A stretch of 64,000 bases of DNA from Eurosta solidaginis. Its lineage: Eukaryota > Arthropoda > Insecta > Diptera > Tephritidae. Position numbers and translations under genes: made by a program. Where the stretch lies: contig NC_090319.1 in NCBI RefSeq assembly GCF_040869045.1, forward strand, positions 64,142,779 through 64,206,778, given 5' to 3'. Under the pieces are notes generated by a model. The model saw only the letters and a list, made by a program, of their open reading frames with translations. It was not told the DNA's origin and ran no database searches. Of the stretch, positions 1 through 11,700 are shown in pieces (position 1 is the first letter of the stretch; the number at the start of each line of letters is the position of its first letter).

Positions 1-966
1 AGTACGTGAACTGAGTTTAGTAAAGATATATCGATTTTTGCTCAAGTTATCGTGTTAACGGCCGAGCGGAAGGACAGACGGTCGACCGTGTATAAAAACT
101 GGGCGTGGCTTCAACTGATTTCGCCCTTTTTCACAGAAAACAGTTATCGTCCTAGGAGCTAAGCCTGTACCAAATTTCACAAGGATTGGTTAATTTTTGT
201 TCGACTTATGGCATTAAAATTATTCTAGACAAATTAAATGAAAAAGGGCGGAGCCACGCCCATTTTGAAATTTTCTTTTATTTTTTTAATTTTGTTGCAC
301 CATATCATTACTGGAGTTGAATGTTCGCATAATTTACTTATATGCTGTAAAAATATTAACTTTTCTTTTAAAATTTGAATTTAAAAAAAATTTTTTTAAA
401 AAGTGGGCGTGGTCGTTCTCCGATTTTGCTAATTTTTATTAAGCAGACATAAACTAATAAGAGTAACGTTCCTGCCAAATTATATCATGATACCTTCAAC
501 GACTGCCAAATTACAGCTTGCAAAACTTCTAAATTACCTACATTTAAGTGGGCGGTGCCACGTCCATTGTCCAAAATTTTACTAGTTTTCTATTCTGCGT
601 CATAAGCTCAACTCACATACCAAGTTTCATCGCTTAATGCGTATTTGGTAATGAATTATCGCACTTTTTCGATTTTTCGAAATTTTCGATATCGAAAAAG
701 TGGGCGTGGTTATTGTCCGATATCGTTCATTTTAGGAACCTACATACCAAATTTTATCAAGATACCTCAAAATTTACTCAAGTTATCGTGTTAACGGACA
801 GGCGGACGGACGGACGGACATGGCTCAATCGAATTTTTTTTCGATACTGATGATTTTGATATATGGAAGTCTATATCTATCTCGATTCCTTTATACCTGT
901 ACAAGCAACCGTTATGCAATCAAAGTTAATATACTCTGTGAGCTCTGCTCAACGGAGTATAAAAAT
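1..966 (-). mobile_element. Helentron/DINE-like repeat, copy A (cut by window edge)
   Basis: This is the 5' third of a non-coding repeat family found about ten times in the window. It closely matches 40975-41984 of copy H in the same orientation. It ends at a short stem (GAGCTCTGCTC then GGAGTATA) that is the reverse complement of the ATACTCAG...GAGTAT terminus of the plus-strand copies. A CCGTCCG-type microsatellite tract lies at about 799-822 and several GGGCG/CGCCC mini-palindromes occur inside. There is no coding potential. The Helentron/DINE label is inferred from terminal architecture (subterminal inverted repeats, short stem near the other end, central microsatellite, no transposase). 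Confidence 0.7.
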
Positions 967-2028
967 TATTTAGTGTTGTAAATCTTGTACGTATTTCTTG
1001 TTGGAGACGATCGAAAACACTTTTTATAACGTGAGAAATTTCACATTCTGAGGAAAGACTCTAGCCGATTCTCCGAGCTTTTTGCGGCGCCTTCTTACAC
1101 GGTTTACTATATCAATATCCCATTTTTAACAAAGAGACTTCGCTTTTTCTTTTGCTTCTTCACAGAGTTTCTCGAATTTCACAAAGTTCAGTCCCTAAGG
1201 ATTTAAGACCATCATACGCTTCTCTAAAATTCATCCCCGGATCTTGTAATATGAGCTACACACGCTTAAAATTTTTTATGTAACGATGCACGTGTGTATG
1301 GTACACATTGAGACAGGGCGCATATTACATGGTCGTTCTAAGTCTGTGTTCGCCTGGGGTTACCGCGAGGAAGCCCACCCTACCTTGGATCGCTCCTTTT
1401 TAAATTCCTATACTTACGCGATCCCTTTGGTGTGACTCCAATTCCGGTTCCCTTCCCCATCTTCCCCTTCTTCAAGAATATTGAACTTACACCAACATAT
1501 CGTTTACATCAAATAATACAAAAAAAAACATTTTTATTGACAATATTGTTTTACATAGGTGCCATTTTAAACATTCAAGGCATTTTCAAGCTTCTGAAGA
1601 TCCCTCACCAAAACAAAATTCACCGCCCTTAGTTAGGCAATCTGCCTCCGAAAATTTACTAGGCTACCTACACCCTACCTCAAAGAGCTCTTCTAGATCG
1701 GTCAGGGAACCTATGCCCGGCCTTTTGCCAGCATCAACAAACAAAATTTTAAATTCGCGGCTATTTACTTTGGAGGGAGAGACCCACAAGCGTACAGGTC
1801 AGTTATATTTAAGGATATACAAACATTTTCTTTCTTAACATACAACAAATTTTCTTGAAGTCTCTTATCACGTATCGGTCGTGCGACTTTAAAGGGCAAT
1901 TCACAAAATTTATGTACAGAAAATTTACGAAATGTACATATATTCTGAATGACAATTTACGACACATATCTGCTGGAGAACATTCCTGAATATATTTTTA
2001 ATGTGTGACTACTAAAATTTGTATATAT
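967..2028. other. Unidentified stretch before the LTR element
   Basis: I recognise no gene here. A pyrimidine-rich tract at 1370-1480 opens one short reading frame (1432-1632) with no motif. The sequence continues on the far side of the LTR retrotransposon at 7152, because the ATAT duplication marks the insertion point. So 967-2028 and 7152-8180 were once contiguous, perhaps as part of an older unrecognised repeat. Confidence 0.5.
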
Positions 2029-2617
2029 TGTAACGAATTTACTACAATTCTCCTTATTTGCAATCTTCTGCTAACGTTCGTATCGCTAAACTGTTGAATA
2101 AATAACTCCAATATTGAATAATGGAAAAATGGCCTTTATTAAAGTACTTCACAATAACACTTATACTTTGCAAAAAGCTTGCTTAATAACCAAACTGACT
2201 GATAACTCAAATGAAACTGATTCTCGCCTCTACCGTTGTCACCTTTTTATACTGTCTGATTTCCTCGTTGCATATTTCTAGGCTTTTCTAATTCCAGAAC
2301 TTACTAGTTATTTATAAATTTCTCAGCTACAACTACAGATGTATAATTTTTATAGCTTCTCTCATACCCCATGCGTTTGTATGTGTGAGCGACACTTCCA
2401 CAATTACAATTGCATACTTTCGGGAGCATCTCAGATAAGATATATGCATGTGTGTGTGCACTGTTTCTCCCTGCGTGTACGTACATATGTGTAGACATAA
2501 TTTATTGATTCGTTTGTGTAGATACATAATGATTGATTTACGGATGTGCATGCAAGTCACTGTTTAGCATCGGCTTAGAGATGGCAGTACCCCTTAGTGT
2601 TGCTAATATTCGTAACA
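2029..2617 (-). repeat. 3' LTR of the gypsy-type element
   Basis: This is the 589-bp partner of 6559-7147, equal in length and alignable without indels. It begins TG and ends CA on the plus strand. Read on the minus strand it holds a TATA-like box (2245-2252) and an AATAAA signal in the same places as the 5' LTR. Confidence 0.92.
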
Positions 2618-2632
2618 CTGTCCTCCTCCTAA
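2618..2632 (-). other. Polypurine tract (plus-strand primer site)
   Basis: Directly inside the 3' LTR the minus strand reads AGGAGGAGGACAG. This purine run is where a polypurine tract is expected for plus-strand DNA priming in LTR retrotransposons. Confidence 0.75.
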
Positions 2633-4064
2633 GTCTGGTCGTCCCGATCAGACAAATCTCTCGATCTAAACGCTGCCAGCCTTTCCAAGTGGACCACCTT
2701 CATTTTGGTTCGTGGTCTACCGATGGTTTGTATACGGTACAATACATCGTTGATCCGTTTTACAACTTTGTATGGGCCTTCCCAATTACACTGCAATTTC
2801 GGGGACAAACCCCTTTTCCGTTGTGGGTTGTATAACAGCACCAACTCTCCTTGCTGAAAACCTTCCGAATTAATTGCTTTATCGTATCTGGCTTTCATCT
2901 TGTCACTCATAATCTTTGTTCGTTGCCTTATCAGATTGTGAATTTCTCTCAGCTCTTCTTCCAAATCACCAGTGGATTTCCTGACATTTCTCTCCGCATC
3001 GGAATCTATCCCAAACTTCAAATCAGCTGGCAGTCTAAGGTCATAGCCAAAAATTACTTTTGCAGGGGTTTGACCCGTTGTCTCATGCACTGCTGATCGG
3101 TAAGCCATAAAGATTAATGGTATGCGGGTATCCCATTCTTTATGGAACTTGTCCACTACTTTCCTTAAGTGCTCCTCCAATGTTCTATTGAATCGTTCCA
3201 CTATACCATCGGACTGAGGATGCAATGCAGTTGTCGGTGTTTTTCGAATGCCCAATTATTTACACATTTCCTGGAACACAGCTGATTCGAAATTCCTGCC
3301 TTGGTCAGAATGTAACTCCACTGGTACACCATACCTTGCAACCCAATTGTTTATAAACACTTCTGCTACAGTTTCAGCTTCTTGATTTGGGAGATTGGGT
3401 ATACCTCTGGCCATTTGCTGAAATAATCCATAACCACCAGTACATATTTGCTTCCGCAGTTGCTAGTAGGAAATGGACCTGCGACATTCATAGCGATCCT
3501 TTCAAATGGCGCACCTGAATTATATTGCTTCATCTGGCCATGACTTTGGGTTTTGGGCCCTTTCGCTCTGCTGCAAACCTCGCAGTTCGCAATCCACTCA
3601 GTGACCGACTGACGGCAACCAACCCAATAGAATATCTGTTTAATCTTCTCGAGCGTCTCAGTGATTCCAAGATGACCTCCGCTTGGACCATTATGCAGCT
3701 CGCTGAGCACGTCAGGAATCCTTGTTCTGGGAACAACTATCAGTTTCTTTTTTCTTTGACCATCCTCACTCTCCCATACTCGATGCAAGCAACCGGATAT
3801 CAATTCTAAACTGTTCCACTGTGCCCAATAGGACTTCGCAATGGGACGCTCTGCTGACATCTCCTCTCTGCTTGGTCTTTTGTTTCGTTCGAGCCCTTGC
3901 ATAACATGTGACAGATCTGTATCTTCTAGCTGACACTTTCTTAGTTGTTCCTTGTCCCATTCATCCGTACACGTTATATTCATTAGCCGGACATCTATAA
4001 TGTCTTCTTTAGCCTCGGCCTTTGAACAGTGCTTGCATTTCAAACTACATGGTCTTCGTGACAT
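2629..4064 (-). pseudogene. Integrase region of the LTR element (broken)
   Basis: This is the integrase part of a Ty3/gypsy polyprotein, which would insert the cDNA into the genome. Read on the minus strand it has a zinc-binding HHCC module (HNGPSGGH, then CEVC), the start of the catalytic core (FERIAM-VAGPFP), LHSDQGRNF with the second Asp, and HPQSDGIVERFNRT with the catalytic Glu. The C-terminal region matches the usual post-core segment (GPYKVVKRI, RPRTKMKVVHLERL). Three lesions are visible: the first catalytic Asp reads Asn (AAT, 3486-3488), a frameshift lies near 3385-3400 and an in-frame stop at 3256-3258. Any one should abolish activity. Confidence 0.9.
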
Positions 4065-4136
4065 TGCATCGGCATTTCCATGCGTACTACCTTTTCGATG
4101 CTCAATGGAAAAGTCATAGCTTTGTAGTCGCTCGAT

Positions 4137-4503
4137 CTACCGTGCCAATTGTCCTTCCGAATTACGGAACTGCAGAAGCCATTTCAACGCTGCGTGATCT
4201 GTCCTGTCACGGAATCGCTGGCCGTAGAGGTATTTGTGAAAATGTTTAATGCACTCTACCAATGCCAACAGCTCTCTCCGCGTAACGCAGTAGTTCCTCT
4301 CTGGTTTTCCAATCGAACGGCTGTAATATGCAACTACCTTCACCTGTCCATCGACCAGTCGTGATAAAACGCCTCCTATAGCATATCCACTCGCATCTGT
4401 ATCTAGAATAAATGTTGCTCCTGGCATCGGATATGCTAACATTGGGGCAGTTCACAAACGCTCCTTCAATGTTTGGAAAGCCACTTCTTGCTCCTTCTTC
4501 CAT
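4137..4503 (-). pseudogene. RNase H region of the LTR element
   Basis: The minus-strand frame at 4137-4442 shows the retroelement RNase H signature: FILDTDASGYAIGGVLSR (first Asp), RNYCVTRRELLALV (Glu) and RTDHAALKWLLQF (last Asp). The strand connecting it to reverse transcriptase (4443-4611) lies in other frames, so frameshifts separate the two. RNase H normally removes the RNA template during cDNA synthesis. All catalytic acids I can see are present, but the gene is not continuous. Confidence 0.88.
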
Positions 4504-4611
4504 TCAAAAGCTTTATTTTTTCTTGTAAGCTCATGGAGGCTATGGGCTACGCTGGAAAAATTTGGTACAAATCGGCGGTAATATGTGCACAGCCCAAGGA
4601 ACCTTCTCAAT

Positions 4612-5334
4612 TCATGTAGGTTCTGTGGTCTTGGCCAATCCTTTACAGCCTCTATCTTTTCGTTCGCAATGCAGATGCCCTATGTCGTTACCTTGTGACC
4701 CAAATAATTTACTTCCTTTTTTAAACAGCGCACACTTTTTGGGACTTAACTTCAGACCAGCGCCAGCTATTCTCTGGAAAACTTTCTCCAAGTTCTTAAG
4801 ATGTTCATCAAAGTTCTTGCCCAATACGATGATGTCGTCCAGGTACACCAATCATGTTTTCCAATGTAGTCCTTTCAGTACCTGGTCCATGAGTCCCTCA
4901 AAAGTAGCTGGTGCATTACAAAGTCCAAAAGGCATCACTGTAAATTGCCAAAGACCATCACCGACACTGAAGCCTGTTTTCTCTTTATCTTACTCCTTCA
5001 CCTCAACTTGCCAGTAGCCGCTTTTCAAATCCAGCGTGGAAAACCATTTCGTACCAGATAGCGAATCCAGAGTGTCGTCAATTCTTGGATATGGGTAGCT
5101 ATCCTTTTTCGTTACGTCGTTCAACTTGCGGTAGTCCACGCAAAACCTCATTTTCCCATCCTTCTTCTTCACAAGTACCACAGGTGAGCTCCATGGACTA
5201 GCTGATGGTTCGATGACGCCACTGTCGCTCATTTCTTGTACGATTTGACTCACAACTTCCCGTTTCGCCAGTGGAACACTACGAGGAGCTTGACGTATCG
5301 GCCTCGCGTCTCCAGTGTCAATTTGATGTTTCAC
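4612..5334 (-). pseudogene. Reverse transcriptase region of the LTR element
   Basis: Minus-strand reverse transcriptase. The N-terminal half (4990-5334) has GVIEPSASPWSSPVVLVKKKDG, FCVDYRKLN and the catalytic-Asp motif STLDLKSGYWQV. The next piece has MPFGLCNAPATFE, and the catalytic YLDD lies at about 4840-4850. All lie in one frame but are interrupted by a TAA (4987-4989) and a TGA just before YLDD (4852-4854). Order, motifs and spacing are those of Ty3/gypsy elements. The upstream join to protease is also out of frame. Confidence 0.9.
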
Positions 5335-5502
5335 AACATTGGTGCGGCCTGGTTTGGAACCATCCTGTTCAAATATGTTTGCGTACTTTAGGAGCAGTTG
5401 CTTTGCCTTACTCTGATAATCTCCCTCTAGCTCCTCCGTCCATGCCGTGATGCCATTTGAAAGATCAGTATTACTAGATGAAACGTGTTCCTGTAGCCGT
5501 TC

Positions 5503-6507
5503 TCAGTTAATAACTACTTCAGCCTCTTGGCATCTTCCCAAAATAGCTCCTTTGGTCAGTTTGAGTGGTGACTTGAACACATTGAGTACCCTTACCCGAA
5601 TACGTCCATCTTGTTTTGTCATAGCCAGGGTTTTTTCTACAAGTATGTTCGGTGTTGATTTGTTTGCTGCTTCGACAACCCACAATTTGTTTGTCCCACA
5701 ATCTCCATCAACCTTTGCCCAGATGACTGCTTCGGATTTTGGTGGTATTTGCTGACTCTCTTCCACCAGCACTCGTTTACTGCTGTAGCCTCTCTCGTAG
5801 CCGAAATTAAGTGGCACATCCATGTTCTTATATCGCATCGTCTTGCTTTGCAAATCGATCTTGATGCCCTGGTCGATTAAGAAGTCCACTCCAATTATGA
5901 TTTCATTTTTTTTTTGTACCTTCTGATTGTTTGCTGAAACTGCTGGGCGATTTAGTTGCAACTTCTCGATACATCCTCTCAATGCATCCACTTCGGCCTC
6001 GATTTTTTCCTCAAACTGTAAAATTTTTGTATCCTGGGCCTCCAGCTTCGATGTTACCCTTATCTCCTGTGCCTCCAGCTGCGAGGATATGCGCGCCTCC
6101 TGTGCTTTCAACTGCTCAGCCAACTGAGATGTCATATATGTCTTTTGCTCTTCCAATTGGGATGCCATATATGTCTTCTGCTCTTCCAGTTGTGATGACA
6201 TTTGTGACGACATTTTTGACATTTGCGACGACATTGATGTTACTGTCGATGTTTGTGCAGATACTGCAGCCAATATCATGTTCAAGTCTCTGCTGGTAAC
6301 TGTCTGCGATGTTTCTTTTTTCTCTTCAATTTTTGTTGTCTCCTCGCCATCAAGATGAAAGACACACTCTTCCACGTTAATTCCCTCTAATTCCATTGCC
6401 TCTCGTAGTCGTGCCTGAAGTTCGAGTTTATTGCCGGTTTTATTCAATCCACGGCTGTCCAACTCCTTCTTCAGTTGCTGGATCTTCAATTCACTGAACT
6501 TTGCCAT
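5503..6507 (-). pseudogene. Gag with SAP motif fused to protease tail
   Basis: This is an open 334-codon minus-strand frame starting just inside the primer site. Residues about 5-39 form a SAP-type helix-extension-helix motif (KIQQLKKELDSRGL, LQARLREAM). Residues about 90-185 are a Gln/Ser/Glu-rich heptad-like repeat (SQLEEQKTYM and variants), probably a coiled coil. From about residue 201 the sequence becomes the segment that follows the protease active site in gypsy elements (IIIGVDFLIDQGIKIDL, then KGAILGRCQEAEVV). The nucleocapsid zinc knuckle and the DTGA-type active site are absent, so an in-frame internal deletion joined Gag to the protease tail. Confidence 0.85.
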
Positions 6508-6544
6508 GTCCTTGTTGTCCTCTGGAATTTATTCAACAATTCCT

Positions 6545-6556
6545 CTTCTGACACCA
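6545..6556 (-). other. Primer binding site, tRNA-Leu type
   Basis: Two bases inside the 5' LTR the minus strand reads TGGTGTCAGAAG. This is the complement of a tRNA 3' end in CTTCTGACACCA, which matches animal tRNA-Leu(CAA) as I recall it. The position is exactly where minus-strand DNA synthesis should prime. Confidence 0.8.
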
Positions 6557-6558
6557 AT

Positions 6559-7147
6559 TGTAACGAATTTACTGCAATTCCCCTTATTTGCAATCTTCTG
6601 CTAACATTCGTATCGCTAATCTGTTGAATAAATAACTCCAATATTGAATAATGGAGTAATGGCCTTTATTAAAGAACTTCACAATAACACTTATACTTTA
6701 CAACTAGCTTGCTTAATAACCAAACTGACTGATAGCTTAAATGAAACTGATTCTCGCCTCTACTGTTGTCGCCTTTTTATACTGTCTGATTTCCTCGTTG
6801 CATATTTCTAGGCTTTTCTAATTCAAGAGCTTACAAGTTAGTTATAAATTTCTCAGCTACAACTACAGATGTATAATTTTTATATCCTCTCTCATACCCC
6901 ATGCGCTTGTATGTGTGAGCGACACTTCCACAATTACAACTGCATACTTTCGGGAGCATCTCAGATAAGATATATGCATTTGTTTGTGCACTGTTTCTTA
7001 CTGCGTGTACGTACATATGTGTAGACATACTTTATTGATTCGTTTGTGTAGATACATAATAATTGATTTACGGATGTGCATGCAAGTCACTGTTTAGCAT
7101 CGTCTTAGAGATGGCAGTACCCCTTAGTGTTGCTAATATTGGTAACA
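6559..7147 (-). repeat. 5' LTR of the gypsy-type element
   Basis: This 589-bp LTR sits upstream of gag on the minus strand. It carries the element's promoter and polyadenylation signals. It is flanked at 7148-7151 by the ATAT target duplication. Confidence 0.92.
6665..6782 (-). promoter_or_regulatory. LTR promoter and poly(A) signal
   Basis: On the minus strand a TATAAAAA box (6775-6782) is followed about 105 bases later by AATAAA (6665-6670), a normal arrangement of U3 promoter and R-region polyadenylation signal. The same pair recurs in the 3' LTR and in the solo LTR (TATAAAA at 27513-27519). Confidence 0.65.
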
Positions 7148-7151
7148 ATAT

Positions 7152-8180
7152 ATACATGTATACGTGGGCCTCTACGGGTTATTTGTGACTTATCGAGTCA
7201 CCCTCGTGTTTTTAAAGTCGTTTCTTGCTGCAAACTTCTGCTACGATTTTCTCGTTTTTGGTACATTAATTATGGCTTTGACCCAATGGCACCTTTGGCG
7301 TGGTGGGATTACCAACGATTCCCAACAAAAAATTATGTATGTAATTACGGACTGTGTGACTTACTCAGTGCGGGTGTTTAATGGATTTTTTTTGTGTAAC
7401 CGTCGCCTGGAGTTGGATGTGCGGAACTACCCTTCCTTCCTCCGGGTGATCAACTATATGGCTACTTACGTTGGTTATGAGGTGCTTTATACAAACAAAT
7501 TGTTCCGGTCGATCGCCAGCCGTTAACTCTGCTACTTCCACAATGTACCTTCTTCGCTTGAGGCCGTGGTTAAATCTTCGTGGTTCCCCACCTGGTGTCT
7601 GCTTTCCTTTTTCGCTGGATGTTAATTTGTTGTGGCGTTCATGCCCTTTGATATCGTCTGATTTTATTTAATGCGGCTTTCTTTTTATTTGGTTGTTGGC
7701 GTATTCCCCGGTACACCGGCGGAAACACACGCGGTTACAAAATTATAATTTATATCTTTTTCATTACGCCCGTCCCAATTTTTTTATACCGCACCACTTG
7801 ATCCAGCCAAAAGTAAAGAAACTTCTCCTCTTTTCCGTCGCCGTTAGCGCTTTTATACCATCATTTTCTCCGAAAGATTCGGTTCTCTCTCTAATTGCCG
7901 CAGTGCGCATGATTCGCGTTCAATTTTGCCGTGAAACATCTCTCCCTTTCCTTCACTCTTTTACGCAGTGCGCTCATCATACGATTTTCAATATCTATTC
8001 ATCGCCTTTTTACCACACTACAACTCTCCACTTTATCTACCATCTGGCAACCCCTTCCCACGACTACTCTTTGCGTCATTTGCTTTTTTACGACGTTTCT
8101 TTTATAACTACCAAATAGCTGCCAGATGTACGTCTAGTTCTTTGTTTACATTGCATTTATGCAAAAATTTATTGTTTTAT
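7152..8180. other. Unidentified stretch after the LTR element
   Basis: No gene is recognised. A 120-codon frame (7164-7526) and a 141-codon frame (7693-8118) are open on the plus strand. They have no family motif and the second is driven by C/T-rich composition. This is the other half of the sequence split by the LTR retrotransposon. Confidence 0.45.
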
Positions 8181-8181
8181 T

Positions 8182-8515
8182 TTATTTCTTTTCAGGTGTT
8201 GGAGCGGGACAAGGTTGGTCAAGGTGGGAACCCACATGATCCTGACAGATTTCATACCAGAAATGAACTAATGTTACGGAACTAAAATTTAGTATATTTT
8301 GCAACAGAATAGTACCTTCGCTTCTGGTGTTACTTGTGGTGTTAGTTTCCTCTGTTAATTGTTCTAAGAGTTCTACCACATTCTCTAGCCCATCGACGAT
8401 AACGCTAACCGCTTGTCTTCTGGCGCTCCATCGTGTTTCAGATTCACGCTTGACAGCTTTTATTAAAGCATTTTTTTAATAATTCCCAGCGTAACGTTGA
8501 ACGTGAGAAAAAAAA
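8182..8515 (-). pseudogene. hAT transposase fragment (ZMYM1/DUF4371-like)
   Basis: Read on the minus strand the fragment gives FFSRSTLRWELLKK, then after a frameshift KRESETRWSARRQAV, GLENVVELLEQLTEE and a stretch ending in FSSVTLVHFWYEI. The FFS..RWE and ETRWSAR blocks are typical of the large hAT-like transposase group related to ZMYM1/DUF4371 proteins. About 110 codons remain of a protein that normally exceeds 500. At least one frameshift separates the two parts. No terminal repeats are visible, so this is a relic. Confidence 0.7.
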
Positions 8516-8789
8516 GATATGTGATTTTAATTAGTAATTCCACAACCTGTCGCAAGTGTTCCGGATTATTGATGCACTTTTTATTATAGAAACTGTTTCC
8601 CGAAATCAATACTTTCCAGAAATCAGTTACAATAAAAATACAAATTATCCAGGAAGTTCTGCTTTGCAGACCATTTGGCTCCCCCTATGAGTAGCGCCCG
8701 GGGCAAGATGCCCCCTTGTCGTCCACCTACGCAATACGCCACTGCCTTTTAGATTCATTTTAAAACCAGAAGTGTATACAAGTTTCTAT

Positions 8790-11700
8790 TTTTATACTCA
8801 GTTGAGCAGAGCTCACAGAGTATATTAAGTTTGATTGGATAACGGTTGGTTGTACATATATAAAGGAATCGAGATAGATATAGACTTCCATATATCAAAA
8901 TAATCAGGATCCAAAAAAAATTTGATTGAGCCATGTCCGTCCGTCCGTCCGTCCGTCCGTCCGTCCGTTAACACGATAACTTGAGTAAATTTTGAGGTAT
9001 CTTGATGAAATTTGGTATGTAGGTTCCTGAGCACTCATCTCAGATCGCTATTTAAAATGAACAATATCGGACTATAACCACGCCCACTTTTTCGATATCG
9101 AAAATTTCGAAAAACCGAAAAAATGCGATAATTCATTGCCAAAGGCGGTTAAAGCGATGAAACTTGGTAGATGGGTTGACGTTATGACGCAGAATAGAAA
9201 ATTAGTAAGATTTTGGACAATGGGCGTGGCACCGCCCACTTTTACAAGAAGGTAATTTAAAAGTTTTGCAAGCTGTAATTTGGCAGTCGTTGAAGATATC
9301 ATGATGAAATTTGGCAGGAACGTTACTACTATTACTATATATGTGCCAAATAAAAATTAGCAAAATTGGATGAAGAACAAGCCCACTTTTTAAAAAAAAA
9401 TTTTTTTTAATTCAAATTTTAACAAAAAATTTAATATCTTTACTGTATATAAGTAAATTAAGTCAAAATTCACCTCCAGTAATGATATGATGCAACAAAA
9501 TGCAAAAATAAAAGAAAATTTCAAAATGGGCGTGGCTCCGCCCATTTTCATTTAGTGTGTCTAGAATACTTTTAATGCCATAAGTCGAACAAAAATTTAC
9601 CAATCCTTTTGAAATTTGGTAGGAGCATAGATTCTATGACGTTAACTGTTCTCTGTGAAAATGGGCGAAATCGGTGGAAGCCACGCCCAGTTTTTATACA
9701 CAGTCCACCGTCTGTCCTTCCGCTCGGCCGTTAACACAATAACTTGAGCAAAAACCGATATATCTTTACTATACTTAGCCCACGTACTTATCTGAACTCA
9801 CTTTATCTTGGTATGAAAAATGGCCGAAATCCGACCATAACCACGCCCACTTTATCGATATGAAAAATTAAAAAAATGCCATAATTCTATACCAAATACG
9901 AAAAAAGGGATGAAACATGGTAACTGGACTGGCTTATTGACGCAAAATAAAACTTTGGAAAAAACTTTGTAAAATGGGTGTGACACCTACCATATTAAGT
10001 AGAAGAAAATGAAAAAGTTCTACAAGGCGAAATCAACAGCCCTTGGAATCTTGGCAGGAATACTGTTAGTGTTATTGAATATATATATAAATTAGCAGTA
10101 CCCGACAGATGATTTTCTGGATCACCTGATCCACATTTGGTCGATATAGCGAGAACGCCTTCACATATACATCTAAGGGCCACTCGCTTTTAAAACCCTC
10201 ATTAATACCTTTAATTTGATATCCATATCGTACAAACACATTCTAGAGTCAACCCTGGCCCACCCTAATGGCGATATCTCGAAAAGGCGTGCACCTATAG
10301 ACCTAATGCCCACTCCCTCTTAAAATGCTCAGTAACACCTTTCGTTTGATACCCATATCGTAAAAACATTCTAGAGTCACCCCTGGCCCACCCTAATGGC
10401 GATATCTCGAAAAGGCGTCCACCTATAGACCTAATGTCCACTCCCTCTTAAAATGCTCAGTAACACCTTTCCTTTGATACCCATATCGTACAAACATTCT
10501 AGAGTCACCCCTGGACCACCCTAATGGCGATATCTCGAAAAGGCGTCCACCTATAGACCTAATGCCCACTCCCTCTTAAAATGCTCAGTAACACCTTTCG
10601 TTTGATACCCATATCGTACAAACATTCTAGAGTCACCCCTGGCCCACCCTAATGCCGATATCTCGAAAAGGCGTCCACCTATAGACCTAATGCCCACTCC
10701 CTCTTAAAATGCTCAGTAACACCTTTCGTTTGATACCCATATCGTACAAACATTCTAGAGTCACCCTTGGTCAACCTTTATGGCGATATCTCGAAAAGGC
10801 GTGCACCTATAGAACTGAGGATTACTCCCTTTTAAAATACTCATTACCACCTTTCATTTGATACCCATATCGTACAAACACATTCTAGAGTCACCCTGGC
10901 CCACCCTAATGGCGATATCTCGAAAAGGCGCCCACCTATAGACCTAATGCCCACTTTCTCTTAAAATGCTCAGTAACACCTTTCGTTTGATACCCATATC
11001 GTACAAATATTCTAGAGTCACCCCTGGCCCACCCTAATGGCGATATCTCGAAAAAGCGTCCACCTATAGACCTAGTGCCCACTCCCTCTTAAAATGCTCA
11101 GTAACACCTTTCGTTTGATACCCATATCGTACAAACATTCTAGAGTCACCCTTGGTCCACCTTTATGGCGATATCTCGAAAAGGCGTCCACCTATAGAAC
11201 TAAGGATTGCTCCCTTTTAAAATACTCATTACCACCTTTCATTTGATACCCATATCGTACAAACACATTCCAGAGTCACCCCTGGCCCACCCTAATGGCG
11301 ATATCTCGAAAAGGCGTCCACCTATGGACCTAATGCCCACTCCCTCTTAAAATGCTCAGTAACACCTTTCGTTTGATACCCATATCGTACAAACACATTC
11401 TAGAGTCACCCCTGGCCCACCCTAATGGCGACATTTCGAAAAGGCGTCCACCTATAGACCTAATGCCCACTCCCTCTTAAAACGCTCAGTAACACCTTTC
11501 ATTTGATTCCCATATCGTACAACTAGAGACACCCCTGGTACACATTTATGGCGATATCTCGAAACGGCGTCCACCTAGGGAACTAAGGATCACTCCTTTT
11601 CAAAATACTCATTAACAGCTTTCATTTGATACCCATATCGTACAAACATATTCTAGAGTCACCCCTGGTCCACCTTTATGGGGATTTCTCGAAAAGGCGT

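Larger units (their letters stand above)
2029..7147 (-). mobile_element. Ty3/gypsy-type LTR retrotransposon, defective
   Basis: The element is bounded by two direct 589-bp LTRs that start TGTAACGAATTT and end TTSGTAACA. It is flanked by the 4-bp duplication ATAT (2025-2028 and 7148-7151). On the minus strand the order is LTR, primer site, Gag with SAP motif, protease remnant, reverse transcriptase, RNase H, integrase, polypurine tract, LTR, which is the Ty3/gypsy gene order. No env-like reading frame follows integrase. The LTRs differ at roughly 30 positions by eye (about 5 %), so the insertion is old. Every pol domain is broken (stops, frameshifts, one lost catalytic Asp), so it cannot move by itself. 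Confidence 0.93.

Noticed and set aside
2029..7147. Retrovirus-like element with envelope
   Set aside because: Between integrase and the 3' LTR there is no room or frame for an env gene, so it is a retrotransposon.
7164..8118. Plus-strand frames of 120 and 141 codons
   Set aside because: No motif, low-complexity pyrimidine-rich composition, no splice context.
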